Of a DNA stretch of 64,000 nucleotides, positions 10,440 to 22,429 are shown in pieces. The translations under genes were made by a program, and so were the position numbers. The stretch's first letter is position 1; each line of letters starts with the position of its first letter. Source of the stretch: Notamacropus eugenii (taxonomy: Eukaryota > Chordata > Mammalia > Diprotodontia > Macropodidae); contig NC_092872.1 in the NCBI RefSeq assembly GCF_028372415.1, positions 280,057,206 through 280,121,205 of the forward strand, read 5' to 3'. The notes below the pieces were generated by a model. That model was not told where the DNA came from, did no database searches, and saw only the letters and a program-made list of their open reading frames with translations.

Positions 10440-11315
10440 TTGATAGTCGGTGATATGGAAGTTGAACTCAGGAAGGAGCCTTACAGATACCTAGACATTA
10501 GAACAATCCTAGAGTGGAGAAAGAGGACCATGAGAGCTTCTAGCCTCCCTGAGAGGAAGGGTGTACAGGGAGAAAACAGAAGCACCCAAGACAGAACTTC
10601 GGGGCACACCTATACCTATGGGGCATGGTAGGATAGTCTGCACTCGAAAAGGAGACTAGAAAGGCTTCATTGAGCTGGTTGTCAAAGAAACAAGAGAAAA
10701 CAACCTCATGACAATCCAAAATAGAACATTCAGGAGGAGAAGGAGGTCAACTGTGTCCAGTGATGCAGGGAGGTTGACAAAGATGAGCATGAGGGAAAGA
10801 CCCTTACATTTGGTGATTAAGATATTGTTCATCATTTTGGAGAGAGTGCTTTCCATTGAATGATGGGATCAGAAACCAGACTACAAAGTGTTGAAGCCTG
10901 AGGGAGAGGAGAAAGTGTAGAAAAGGATCATGGCCAAATTTTGTAGGAGTTTTCCTGAGAAATCAGGGAGTGATATAATGTGATTGTTTGGGGGAAGGTA
11001 GAGTCTAATGAAGACTTTTTAAGGATGGACAAAAGAAGTATGTTTAGAGATAGTCAGGAAGGAGCTATCAGATAGGAAGAAATGAAAATTAAAGGCCTAG
11101 TGTGGAATCACTGAGGGGTGAATCTACTGGAGAAAATCAGGGCACATGTAGAGATGTTGGATTTAGTGTGGAGAAGGGTTACCTGATCATCAGAGTTTGG
11201 AGTAAAGGAGGAGAGAATGGGCTGTGAGGAAGGGTACTGAGATTTGAAGAAGGGAATTGAAGTATGGAGTGGGTGAGAGGGAAATTATGTTGAATGCCTT
11301 CTTTAGTAGAGTATG
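10440..11315. other. Repeat-like, purine-rich stretch of unknown class
   Basis: The wording ('aacattcaggaggagaagga', 'gtgatgcagggaggttgaca', 'gagagagtgctttccattga', 'cagaaaccagactacaaagt') looks like an old dispersed LINE-type repeat, but I cannot assign it. No host exon is visible. Confidence 0.35.
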
Positions 11316-11324
11316 AGGGAAGGA

Positions 11325-11575
11325 AAGGAATAAGCATTTCTCTAGCGCCTACTATGTGCCAGGCATTTTCCTAAGTCCTTTACAAATGTGTTCACATTTA
11401 ATTCCCCTAACAACCCTGCAAGACAGCTGCTGTTATTATTCACACTTTCTAGTTGAGGAAACAGAAGTTAAGTGACTTGCCCAGGGTCCCACAGTTAGTA
11501 TCTGAGGCTGGGTTTGAACTCAGGTCTTCCAGACTTCAGGCCCTGCTTTTGGTGCACTATGGCACTCCCTAGCTC
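11325..11575 (-). repeat. MIR-type SINE, antisense
   Basis: Reverse MIR structure: 'actatgtgccaggcattttc', 'aagtgacttgcccagggtcc', 'gggtttgaactcaggtcttc'. Confidence 0.85.
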
Positions 11576-11909
11576 ACTCACTCTGAGATTTAAGTGATGG
11601 TTTGGGATAGAAGCCTTCAGGAGAAAAGAAACAGTTTGGAAACAGCTACTGTGAAGAGTGTGACCCAATTCATTAGGGAGGAGTAAGGCACAAAAAGTAG
11701 TGAAACAAGAAATAAGAGGCTCAAAAGGTGAGGAGAGGAGAAGACAGTGCTGAATTGGTCAACTAAAGAGTAGAACTTGGGAAGATGGAGAAGCAAGGCC
11801 AGCTCAGGGTTAACAGCCTGGAAAACAAGATGACACCAATTAGAATCTGAGATTAGCATCAACATAATTCTGAACAACATTTGGAGAAATGATCATTGCT
11901 CAGGGTAGG

Positions 11910-12830
11910 ACACAACAATATAATAAAAATGCCATTTCTTACTAAATTAATTTACTTATTCAGTGTCATTATAGTCAAACTACCAAAGAATCCTTTTATA
12001 TAGCTAGAAAAATAATAACAAAATTTATCTGGAAGAATAAAGGGTCAAGAAAATCGTGGGAATCAATGAATGAAAAAAAATAGGAAGGAAGGAGTCCTAG
12101 CTGAACCAGATTTCAAACTATACAACAAAGAAGTAATCATCAAAACAATCTGCTGTTGGCTAAGAAATGGAGTAAATGGGGCACACAGTATACAAAGGAA
12201 AATGACCAAAGTAATCCAGTGTTTGATAAAGCTAAAGATCCAGGCTTTGGAGGCAAGAACTTACTATGTGGCAGAAATTTCTGGGAAAACTGAAAAGTAG
12301 TCTGGTAGAAAAGAAGCACAGATCTACATCTCACACCATATACCTAGATTAAATCAAAAGGGGTGCATGATTTATATATAAACTGTGATACCAAAAGTAA
12401 AAAGAATGGAAAATTTTGACCGTCAGATCTTTGGATAAGGGAAGAGTTTATGATCAAACAAGAGATATAGAGGATCATGGGAGGCAAAATGAATGATTTG
12501 GATTATATTAAATTTAAAAAGTTTTTGCACAAACAAAACCAGTGCAACCAAGACTAAAAGGGAAGGAGGAAATTGAAGGGAAGTTTTACAGCAAGTTTTG
12601 CTGATAAAAATCTTCATTTCTCAAATATATTTATAATTGAGTCCAATTTATAAAAAATAAGATCCATTCCTAAATTGATAATTGGTCAAATTATATGAAC
12701 AGGTAATTTCTAGAAGAAGAAATCAAAGCTAGCTATGGGCATGTGAAAAAAATGTTCTAAATCACTAACAAGTAGAGAAAAACAAATTAAAAGAACTCTG
12801 AGGTACCACCTCACAGTTTTCCACCATCTA
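11910..12830 (+). mobile_element. L1 LINE fragment, 3' part of ORF2
   Basis: The sequence follows marsupial L1 ORF2 C-terminal coding text: 'caaactaccaaagaatcctt', 'gaaaaataataacaaaattt', 'tgctgttggctaagaaatgg', 'aaaaagtttttgcacaaaca', ending near 'ctctgaggtaccacctca'. Stops and small indels are frequent, so it is inactive. Confidence 0.8.
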
Positions 12831-12889
12831 CCTTCTTGATCCAGGTTAGGATTCCCATCTGTATCTTCAGATCCTTTCTTTCTCTTTTT

Positions 12890-13050
12890 TTTTATTTTCA
12901 TATTTTTCACAGATAGATGAATAGAAAGAACATTTACCAAGTACATACTAAGTACTGAGGGTATGAGTAGAAGCAAAAAGTGTAGTATCCACCCTCAAAG
13001 AGCTTATATTCTAATGGGGGAAGATAATACATAAATGGATGCTCGAAAGT
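12890..13050 (+). repeat. Dispersed repeat, same family as 25845-26035
   Basis: 'catttaccaagtacatacta', 'agtactgagggtatgagtag', 'caaagagcttatattctaat' and 'gggggaag' match the wording of the copy at 25845, which is a common marsupial/mammalian dispersed repeat. I do not assign a family. Confidence 0.5.
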
Positions 13051-14230
13051 GTGTGTGTAGGGGAGGGAGGTCCAAGAAACGGTATGGATGCCCAAACCCC
13101 AACAAGATAAGACAAAAACTCCTCTGTCAGAGTAAAGGAACTGGGGGGTGGAGTCTAAGTTACAGATGGAGAGGAATATTTCTCTTTCTCTCAGATTACC
13201 TAGAAGGGTGAAGAGACTGTTCTCAAGGTTCTTTATCTTTTCTTCCTGGAGGGACGGACTCTGGCTAGCTCAGAGGGCTTAAGCAAGAATTCTATGGATG
13301 AGGAAGAAACATAAACATCACACCTTCTATGCAGATCACTGCAAAATGTCTCTCTGCTCTCTCCATGTTTTGGAAATTGGATTCTCAATCATAGAATTAC
13401 AAAATTTGAGAATTGGAAGGAAACTCTGTGGCATCTAGTCCAAGGAAAAGAATCCCTCTGTGATATCCCCAAAAAGGGGTTGCTTTGGTTGAGGACCTCT
13501 AAAGAAGGGAGCTGGTGCCCCACTTCTGGAAGCCTCCCATTCCACATTGGGGGCACTCCCTGGGTAAGGAGGCTTTCTCATTTTCTTTATCAGTGGTGCC
13601 CCTGGAGACTAATACTGTAGCAAGTGCTAGTGATCAAGTGAAAATAATTGTAAAGTTCTATATTATAGTTATAGAAGTGCTTTCGAAATGTTATTGTTGT
13701 TGTTTTCATGGGGTGACTCTGGAGTTAGGGGTCTCCTCCCTCCGTAAAACTCTGTACTTTTGTGGGGAAAGGGGAAAGAGAGGCAAGTCAAGACTCAGCC
13801 AGTGTCCTTTCATGGCTGGTTACTGCCTTTAATCTATTCTCTTGGACCTTTACTTCTGTTCTTAGTGGTTACTTCACTTTCCTAAAGCCTTTAGACTAAG
13901 GTCATTTGAAAGTATTTTCTTAGTTTCTCCTAATGGAGGGGGTGTTGGTGCTGAGTCACCTTTGACAATACCCTGTAGTTGTATCTGGGGCTTGGTCAAT
14001 CCCCATCCAATTTTTAGCAATATCCTCTTTAACTCTTGATACATTCTAGATGTTTGAATTGGGAAGGATGACGGGGAAACTAAGTCAGCTCTGCCTCAGC
14101 TAAGGCCATCAAGTACAAGACTTTTCCACTAAGGGTCCTCCATTGAGAGGTGGGCTGCTGATTACTAACAGGACTTTGCTGATTTCATGGACCTTGAGGA
14201 GGGAGGGAGATCTCTGACCCAGGAGCTGCC
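13051..14230. other. No recognisable feature
   Basis: A few fragments resemble MIR-like DNA (13385-13445), but I see no exon or complete element. Confidence 0.45.
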
Positions 14231-14234
14231 TCCC

Positions 14235-14500
14235 TGAGCGTCCAATGGGTCAGGTGCTGGACTTGGAGTCAGAAGACTGGGTTTCCAAACCTGCATTAGA
14301 TACCACCTGTGTGAAGCTGATTAAGTCATCTCACTGCTCTCAGCTTCAGTTTCCTTAGCTTAAAAATAGGAGGAATATTAGTAGCAGCTACCTCCCAGGG
14401 ATATTGTGAGGATCAAATGAGAAAATACAGGAAAAGCACTTAAAAGTACTACACAAATGCTAGCTCTACATCTCTGTCTACATATGTAAAGTACTTGGTC
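14235..14500 (+). repeat. MIR/tRNA-type SINE
   Basis: Head and core are visible ('ggtgctggacttggagtcag', 'cagcttcagtttccttagct') with the tail 'gggatattgtgaggatcaaa' and 'gtactacacaaatgctagct'. Confidence 0.75.
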
Positions 14501-14709
14501 AACTTTAAAATGCTGTTTAATACTACTGTTTTTTTATCTGTATGCCTTAACTTCTCAGACTCAGACTTACATCCCCTTTGTAAAATGGGGTAATGCTAAT
14601 AGCACCTATTTCTCAGGATATTGGTTGGAAAATGAGAGATCTAGCCCTAATCCTGTTTCTCTTATGAAACACTCAGCACAGCGTCAGCCACATGATCATT
14701 TTGTTTATG

Positions 14710-15127
14710 TGGTCTGATTCTCCCTGACCCCATTTGGGGTTTCCTTGGCAAAAGTACTGGACTGGCTTGCCATTTCCTTCTCCAGATCATTTTGTGCTTT
14801 TGAATTGTCCTTTGTTCTCAAAGAGGACCATGACATCAGGAAGATCATGCCTTGATGGGTGGCGGGGGGGTGAGGACTGTGCAAACTCATCAACCTCACT
14901 TTCTCCTCCAAAGTCATCTGAGTCTAGTGGCCAGATATTGATCAGGACAACTGGAGATGGTCCAGCAAGCTCATTTTAAAAATGAGGAAACTGAGGCAGA
15001 CGGGGTTAAGTGACTTGCCTAGGGTCACATAGCTAGTAACTGTCTGAGACCAGTTTCGAACTCAGGAAGATAAGTCTTCCTGACTCCAGACCTGGCTCTC
15101 TATTCCTTGCACCATTTAGCTGCCCCA
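14710..15127 (-). repeat. Composite SINE: tRNA-type SINE split by an RTE-tailed SINE
   Basis: The outer element is an antisense tRNA-derived SINE ('ggggtttccttggcaaaagt' at the left, 'aagtgacttgcctagggtca' and 'tttcgaactcaggaagataa' at the right). Between about 14790 and 14965 lies a second element with 'ctcaaagaggaccatgacat', 'tctcctccaaagtcatctga' and 'gacaactggagatggtccag', the RTE-tailed SINE family also present at 27350 and 33525. It looks like insertion of one SINE in another. Confidence 0.75.
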
Positions 15128-15534
15128 AAGTGCTACGTAAATGTTAGCTATCATTATTATTATTAATAATAACTAGGGAATGGTTAGAGTCTCCTTCCAA
15201 ACTGATTTCTTTCTGGCAGAATTATTAGGTGGCTAGGCATTGCATCATGAGATGCAGCTGAAAAGCCAGGGTACTCAGGAGGAGGTGAAATAGTTTGACT
15301 GAGACCAGTGGACTGGGATTCTTGTCTTAGGCCCTTGGCCTTGCCTCCCTTCTCTATGGAGTTACTGATCAATTTGCATATTGTTGAGCTAATGACTCTT
15401 CTCTTGGTCCATGTGCTTGGAAGTTCAATTTACTGGAGAGGCTGCTAGGTGCTGCCATAAATGTTTGATCCCTCCCTCCTCCCACTTTCCCCACACTGAG
15501 GTCACCTGATCATTGTGGAGGGGGTCATGGGAAT

Positions 15535-15720
15535 TTATAGATTTACAGTTGGAAGGGACCTTGTAGCTCGCTGATTTCATCATATATAGAAACTGAAGCC
15601 TGGAGAGGTTAACTGACCTACTGAGGTCATACAGTAAAGGAAAGATCCAGGATTCAAATACAGTCCTCTGACCCCTACCTCAAGGACTCTTTGCATTGTA
15701 CCGTACTCCCGTTCTCTGGT
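15535..15720 (-). repeat. MIR-like SINE, antisense
   Basis: 'ttacagttggaagggacctt', 'aaactgaagcctggagaggt' and 'gaaagatccaggattcaaat' give the usual antisense MIR-variant order. Confidence 0.65.
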
Positions 15721-16004
15721 TCTGGTCTCAGAGGAGATGAGGTCAGTTCTGAGGGGCAAATCACCTCACGTGGTTTTCTGCAAAACAAGAGGGTTGGAAT
15801 AGCTGGTTTCTAAGATCCTTTCCATCTCTGTCTATAAATCAAAGTTAGTCTATACTCTGATGATACATATTAAACATTTCTCTAGAGTGAAACTAGAAAG
15901 TTATTTTGTGGGTTCTAACTGGAGAATGGGACTGATCTCCAAACCTTCACTGAAGGAGAGATCTCAGTACAGATATCTCTTCATTTCTCATCTGGTTACA
16001 TTAA

Positions 16005-16240
16005 GGTGAGTGGAATAGAGTGCTCAGTCTGGAGTCAGGAAGACCTGAGTTCAAATCCAGCCTCAGAGACTTATTAGCTGTGTGGACCTGGGCAAGTACC
16101 TTAACCTCCTCTGCCTCAGTTTTCTCATCTGTATAATGAGCTGGAGAAGGAAATGACAAACCACTCCAGCATCTTTGTCATGAAAACCCCAAACAAACAA
16201 AAAAGTCAGACTGGACTGAAAACGAATGAACAACAATCTC
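16005..16240 (+). repeat. tRNA-derived SINE, near full length
   Basis: All parts are present: 'gtctggagtcaggaagacct', 'gagttcaaatccagcctcag', 'gagctggagaaggaaatgac', 'aaaccactccagcatctttg', ending with 'gactgaaaacgaatgaaca'. Confidence 0.9.
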
Positions 16241-19135
16241 AGATCCCTAGCTGCCCCTTTAAATATCTTTTCCATGTTGCAATGAAGAGAGTTCTAGAGG
16301 CCTCCAATACATAGGTTATAACTTTGTGGAACATTTCAGAGAAGGCACACTGAATGGGGTAGGATTGGGAGACAGAGGAGATTAGGGTAGAGATAGAGGA
16401 TGGCTTTGTTTGATTTCCTTGCATCATTAGTAAAAAGACCTTCTCTGATGAGATTATGGATATATTCAAGTATAACATGAAAACTAATAGAGATTTTTTC
16501 AATTGCAGAAAATGAATTTAAGGGTTTTTAAAATGTCACTTGCACCTTTGAATGTTGATAGTTTAGTGCTGGTTACTGTGCTTTAGATTAAAAAAACAAA
16601 AAAAGACAGATTTATTCTCTGCAATCAGCCCTAGCTATGACTGATCTGCTCACATCTGAAACTATCTTTGTGTACCAGTACCCATGAGTGGGCTGTTTCC
16701 TGCGTATCTAAGAGCAGGTTTACTTTATAGAATATGAGCCCTTATCTTCAGGCTAGGTCAAAGACCAGAATGGAACATGTATTCTTCCTGAAGGCATTCA
16801 TTAACTGGAAGAGCTGTCCACACACAGCAGACCCCAGGGCACTGAATAGTTAATGTGATTTGTCCTTGGTCATACAGCCAGAAGGGATTCATATTTGTTC
16901 AAACTGGCTTAAACCAAATTAAATTTGACCTGTCTCCTTGGGAGCACTAGGTGAATTTGACTTTTGAAGGAGACTTTTTACCTTAGGTCAATTAAAATGT
17001 TAATCTTTGGGTCATTTATATCATCATTTTAGTGCTTTTTAAGAAAAAAATCCTTTTTTTTCCCCTTTATAATGCCTTGGGCCAGTATTTATGATTTTCA
17101 AAGGTAAAGGTACAAGCCTTGGGAAAGTTTGAAAGGGTGGGCTAATGAAATATTTCTCTTTCAACAATAACGAGGTGATTTTGAGATATTTATCCTTTAT
17201 CAAAACTGAATCAGCTGGTGAGAAATACTGGCCACTGGACATTTTTTTTTACGTGAGGAGAATGGCAGAGAAAAGGGTGCCAAGCACAGAGCTCCTGGCA
17301 TGGAGATGCCCCAATAGGCACCAAACTGACAGGCAGAAACATCTTTGCTATTTCTAGGAAAACTCTAAGCTGAACTTGTTTTGAGCCAAGGTAAGGTTGG
17401 AATTGTGTGGTTGCCTTGACACTTGACTGACAGCTAGGGAAAGAAACCATCTTACACCGAATATGTCTGACTGTAGGAAATAAGGTAGATTTTCATGAAG
17501 GAAAGTCTCTGACCTCCTTGATTTTGATTGCCTTTTTTATTTCTTTCAGTTTTCCATTGTACCAGGTGTGCATTTACTCATGAATGAATGAATGATGTCC
17601 TCAAAGACTGTGCCCTTTGTGCTGGTCTTTATATTAAGGTACCCAGTTCTCTCCTTTGAGGGGAGTGGCACAATTGCATAGATTGAGTGTCTTCTCCTTG
17701 CTTCCTGCCCAGGTCTCCCTTTGCCTCCCTATGTGCTGGTGGCCCATATGGAAGCAGCATCTTCCTGGCCCATACTAGGTCATAACCTAGAGTTTGTTAC
17801 TGAGTCTCTTCTGCAGTATATTTCTCCCACTCAGCTGGCAGGGTTCCTCAGTTGAGTACTTTAGGTGATGGGGAATTGTTTTTATCACAGGAGGGATATA
17901 AAGGCATGGGGTTCATATGAGAGAAAATAAAATTCCATGCCACCCTCATCCTCCCAACTCTCCTTTCTCTCTTGTGAGATTTGAGAAAGTGAGGGGTCAA
18001 TAGCCTAGTATTTGGTCTGATTAGAAAAACATGAGTAGTTTTCATTGATAGATTCCTAATAGAAGTTTGGAGGGTTTTTATTGTTTTTGAAATAAAATAA
18101 CTATGTCAACACCAGGGGAAAAGCCTCTTTTCTGATGAAATAAGTTAACTGAGTAACATTGACTTAAGAGCAAAATTATTGGAACTAGGCAATGTTTTTT
18201 TTTACAAAACTTAATATTTGAATGACAGTGGTTGAAAAAAGACCATCTGAACAAACCAGTGCCTTAATGTGCATTTGAAACCAAAGTGATGATTGATCAA
18301 CTCCTGACCCTTTAAGTGGTCCCTGTGGTGCATAGGCTATCCTACATGAGGTAGGTGACATTCCCTCACAAAGTCATATAGCAGAGGCTGGATTACCATT
18401 GGAGGAGGGGTAGAGGGGGTGCACCTTGAGGTACTCACTGGGTGAGAGGCCACTGGGTCTCTTCCAACTTGACAATTAGGTGCTATTGTCCCCATTGTCT
18501 CTCACCTCCATTTTTATACCTGTTGTTAGCACAGGAAGCACATCTTGGTCACTTTTTCTGACTAGAGCTTCCAAATGGCCATGATGCCAATGTAACCTTA
18601 TGTCATAATGCCTAGATATATTTATCATTTCTAGACTTTGAGTTCTGTGTTGTAGGGTATAAATGTAAAAGGGCATAATATTCACCAAATGAGAAGTATC
18701 AGTGGCAGTGGTGGTGGTCAGTGGCATTTCCATGGGCTTCATGTGTTTATAAACTGCTTCTCATGTCTCATTTCTTTTGATGCTTTTTCTTTGATCCAAA
18801 TGAATAATGTTAAGATACCTGAAAGGTAAGTCACAGACCAATGACAAAGCATAATGGAAGATCTCTTCTCAGTAGAAGGCTCTTGCCAATGCCTTATTTC
18901 AGTCCAATTGGCCAGTAGTCAACATTGACCTTCTACCTCCTTGCTTTTGAACAAGCTGTGTCCCTCACGCTTGAAATAATCACCCTCAGAAGTCTTTGAA
19001 TATCCAACATCTGACATGGTGCCTGGAACATGACAGGCATGTGACAGGTTCTTGTTGAAATCTAAATTGTCAGGCAAGTTCAGTAAGACTTTCATGCCAC
19101 CAGGGCAGAAGGGCCATGACTGAGAACAACTCTGA
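16241..19135. other. No recognisable gene; sparse old repeats
   Basis: I find no lipase exon or clear repeat over most of this stretch. A short GAAT tandem lies at about 17580-17594. Confidence 0.4.
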
Positions 19136-19139
19136 GTGT

Positions 19140-19545
19140 CTAAGGCATTTTGACTATTATAAATACTTAGATTAACTCCCAAGGACCTATGAAGGAAGAC
19201 ACTATCTGCATTCAGAAAAAGAAATGACAGAAATATGTCTAGAATGATTTTACGTGTGTGTGCGTGCATGCGTGCATGCATGTGTGTGTGTGTGTGTGTG
19301 TATGTGTGTGTGTGTAAAATGGTAGCCATCCCTAGGTCAGGGGAAACGGGAGAGATGGAGGAAAAAAAGGAAAAAAAAAGTTGCATAACTTTACAATGTA
19401 TTGAAAAGGACTAGCAAGTTGTACTTAATAGATCTGTAGTTTCATGTGCAATCATCTTTTTTTTTTTTTCCTATTCTACCATGTTATGGAAATGCTCATG
19501 TAACTTCTTGAGTTCAGAATAAAATTGAGTAAAGTTTTTACAAAA
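19140..19545 (+). mobile_element. L1 LINE 3'UTR fragment with internal (TG)n
   Basis: 'ctatctgcattcagaaaaag', 'tgacagaaatatgtctagaa', a TG-rich run at 19255-19316, then 'gtagccatccctaggtcagg', 'acttaatagatctgtagttt' and 'catgttatggaaatgctcat' match a marsupial L1 3' end variant, also seen at 61070. Confidence 0.65.
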
Positions 19546-20515
19546 GAAAAAGAAAACCTCAAGGCAAATGTTATGTCTTTGGAAGCCTTTGAGAGGACAA
19601 GGGGAGTAGAGATGCCAGGAAGGGACAGGTTGTTTTCCATTCTCTACCAAGGACAGTGGGGAAAGCAGAGGATTTGGAGTGAGACCCTATTTTAAGACTC
19701 AGCTTTGTCATGTAACAATGGGTAAATTACTTTCCTATTGATTCAATCAATCCATATTGATTCAATTCAATCTATATTGAAAGTAACTACTAAAGCCATA
19801 ATACTGAGTTGATTATGGGGTATCATACAGAGTCCATTGTAGTCCCTGATCTGAAGGAAATTATACTCTCCTGGAGGAAAACTCTACAACCCAGAGAAAG
19901 CTGAGCACAAACTAGCTTGAGGCCAAACTGGAAAGGACTTCAAGGGCCAAAAGGAAGACCATGATTTTTATCCTGGAGAGAAGTGGGTTATCTGAGCAGC
20001 AAATGCCCTGGTGAGAACTTTGTATTATGAAGGTCTGTTTGGAAGCAGTGCAGAGGATGGATGAGAGAGGAGAGGGACAGGAGACAGGGATACCCTGAGA
20101 AGATTATTTTGTGAGGGAAGAAAAGGGCATGGGTGAGAAGGATGCCGTGGAGGAAGAATCAACAGTACTTGGCAACTGACAGGACATTAGGGATGAGGGA
20201 GGGGCAAAAATCAAGGGAGACTTTGAGTTTGCAACCCTGGTGCCTGGAAGTATCCAAAGTACCATGCCCACTGCCATGTATTTCAGAGAGGACTAGCAGC
20301 TCTGATGGAAAGGCTTGCTGAGTCCTTTTCGGGGCCACTCATTTACCCAACTCTGACCTACGACTCCAAGAAGCTGCAGCATTGGCAGTGGCCATAGGCC
20401 ATGGATCCTGAGATGGGATCAACCAGGTTGAGGGTTTGACTGATAGTTCTCAAACCCATCAGTGAGTTAGAGGAATGTCTCCCTTAAGCTTGTGAAGATT
20501 TTTCCTAGTGGAATG
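19546..20515. other. No recognisable feature
   Basis: Purine-rich intergenic DNA upstream of the LIPF-like pseudogene. I see no promoter elements or a first exon that I could support; in relatives exon 1 is non-coding. Confidence 0.4.
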
Positions 20516-20519
20516 GGTG

Positions 20520-20797
20520 CAGGAGAACAATTTTTTCCAATAGCCATGAAGGCAGCAGGACCATGTGCTCCAGAGTGCTTAGAGCTTCGTCAGATATTGA
20601 TGACACCAAGGTCATCCACTGCATCCTGGGCCATCACTAGTCATCTTGTCTTTTCTCCTGCTACTGAAATTGGACTGCTGGAAAAGAGAGAGAGGCTGAT
20701 GACTGTGCAACTCTGCTTCACTTAATCCAATTCATGCATGAGTCAAGATGTCACCCCATGATATCATTGATCCTATTTGAAACAAAGGATGAACAAG
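20520..20797 (+). repeat. RTE-tailed SINE
   Basis: The 3' part 'gatgactgtgcaactctgct', 'tcacttaatccaattcatgc', 'gtcaagatgtcaccccatga' and 'tatcattgatcctatttgaa' ends in 'acaaaggatgaacaag'. This ending is shared with the 3' end of the RTE LINE at 47268-47330 read on the minus strand. Confidence 0.65.
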
Positions 20798-20956
20798 TTA
20801 GCAACCTGCCCCAATACTGTGAGGTCCAACCTCTAAGTGCCCCAACTTGACCATGAAGCAGAATTCTAACACATATCCCCATGGGACTGGCCGTGCCCCA
20901 TGACTTTTGCCAATGCTTGCCCTGTTTACAAAGCACTAATGACTCTCCCATTACAG

Positions 20957-21069
20957 GTAGATGCAAAATGTGATGGCTTTTAGCAGCCTTGAGCATGCTC
21001 CAGTTGCTTAGAACACATGACTTCTTTGGGAAAGGAAAACCTGATGACCCAGAGGTCAATATGAATATT
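20957..21069 (+). pseudogene. LIPF-like pseudogene exon 2 (signal peptide)
   Basis: After the acceptor ATTACAG, the ATG at 20968 is followed by TGA (20971-20973) and then WLLAALSMLQLLRTHDFFGK, GKPDDPEVNMNI and a GTAAGT donor. LIPF begins MWLLL..., so the TGA appears as an extra codon between Met and Trp. A second in-frame ATG (20995) would give only a very short, poor signal peptide. The end PEVNMNI matches the family (PEVTMNI in LIPF). Confidence 0.8.
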
Positions 21070-21233
21070 GTAAGTTGTCTTTCAGGAAAAAAAAAAAATG
21101 AGGCAGTATTGGATATAACTCTGATTCACATGGCTATAAGTCTGAGAGTCTATAAATTAAACAAAATGTTCAAAGCAAGAGAATGGACAATTTTAGTCTC
21201 CAAACGCAAGAGATATGCTTTTTCTCTGTCTAG

Positions 21234-21348
21234 AACCAAATCATTGCTTACTGGGGCTATCCAAATGAGGAGTATGAAGCTGTGACTGAAGATGGCTATA
21301 TCCTCATACTCAACAGAATTCCTTATGGGAAAAATAGTTCAAGGACAG
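21234..21348 (+). pseudogene. LIPF-like pseudogene exon 3
   Basis: Acceptor TCTGTCTAG and donor GTAAGA flank an open 115-bp exon: [39 protein letters not shown]. This is nearly the LIPF exon 3 sequence ([19 protein letters not shown]...NRIPYGK). The exon by itself is undamaged. Confidence 0.9.
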
Positions 21349-21453
21349 GTAAGATATCGAGGCTCTGCTATTGGAGCTTCCTTTGGAAGCCCACAGAAGG
21401 GTTAGTTGCTAGGTTTTCTCTAAGATCCTTTCCTGTGATGTTTGGCTTTGCAG

Positions 21454-21652
21454 GTCCACAACCTGTTACATATCTTCAGCATGGTCTGCTCACATCTGCC
21501 AGTGACTGGATTTTAAACCTACCCAACAATAGCTTGGCCTTCATGCTGGCTGTTGCAGGCTATGATGTGTGGCTGGGGAATAGCCAGGGGACTACCTGAT
21601 CCAGGAAACATGTAGACTTTTCCCCAGATTCATCAGCATTCTGGGCTTTCAG
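21454..21652 (+). pseudogene. LIPF-like pseudogene exon 4 (stop, lost donor)
   Basis: Acceptor GGCTTTGCAG, then [40 protein letters not shown] and LGNSQGTT followed by TGA (21597-21599) in place of the conserved Trp, and SRKHVDFSPDSSAFWAF. The oxyanion-type LQHG motif is kept. The exon's 199-bp length equals that of LIPF. The bases after the exon are GG (21653-21654), not GT, so the donor is lost. Confidence 0.9.
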
Positions 21653-22059
21653 GGAGGAAAACAACTAAAATGAGGATATTTTGTTTTTGGAATATGTGAA
21701 CTCCCTTCAGCCAATCACCCCATTTCCTATTTAGTAGCATCCTTACTCTAGGAACAAGCAGAATAAAACCTTCATTCTTCCACCCTCTTGGCTTATTCTT
21801 TCATTTTGCTTATGTTTAAAGGTGAAGAAACTTTCTAAGGCAATACATTGATAGTTGGGAGATGTCTCATCATACAACACAACAGAAATCAAACCACCCA
21901 AGTAGGCAATGGGCTGATATAGGAGGGATGGGTTCCCCATCCTTAGAGGATGGAGAAGAGGAAACTCATCCAGAAACTGGGACTCCTATCCCATACATAT
22001 TGATGTAGTTTTAAAATATATTATGTTTCAGAGTATTTTTATTTATTTTGTTCAATTTC

Positions 22060-22205
22060 AATCTGGTGTAGCCCATGTGGCCCATGAATTGATCGCATTT
22101 TTGATACTTCTGGTCAAGGGAATTCCCACTCAGGTACGGGTTAGACTGGATCACTCCCAAAGATCCTTTGCCATGCCAATATTCTGTGACTCAGTGAAAT
22201 TTGAA
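22060..22205 (+). repeat. L3/CR1-like LINE 3' end
   Basis: 'attcccactcaggtacgggt', 'tagactggatcactcccaaa' and 'gatcctttgccatgccaata' follow the CR1/L3 tail wording (hallmark: ...GGTTGGACTAGATGACCTC...). It is old and lies in intron 4 of the pseudogene. Confidence 0.5.
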
Positions 22206-22319
22206 AGGAGGCAGTTGAGCCCCCACCTACCTTTCAGCAATTCTGCATAGCCTTCCCTTCTTGTGGCATTGCAGTGGTGAAATGGGTATATTCAGCTTCA
22301 TTTTGTCTCATTCTTGCAG

Positions 22320-22429
22320 TTTTGATGAAATGGCTAAATATGACCTTCCTGCCACAATCAACTTTATTTTGGAGATGACTAGTCATAAGCAACTGTACTA
22401 TATGGGCCACTCCCAGGATTCCATTATAG
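22320..22429 (+). pseudogene. LIPF-like pseudogene exon 5 (changed nucleophile elbow)
   Basis: Acceptor TTCTTGCAG and donor GTATGTG flank a 110-bp exon reading [36 protein letters not shown]. In the family this segment carries the serine nucleophile in GHSQG. Here Ser is kept (22411-22413) but the final Gly is GAT/Asp (22417-22419), which would clash with the tight turn around the nucleophile. Splice sites are good. Confidence 0.9.

Noticed and set aside
16005-16100. tRNA-like box B text (GAGTTCAAATCC) in this and many other places
   Set aside because: These are heads of tRNA-derived SINEs; no complete tRNA cloverleaf is present.
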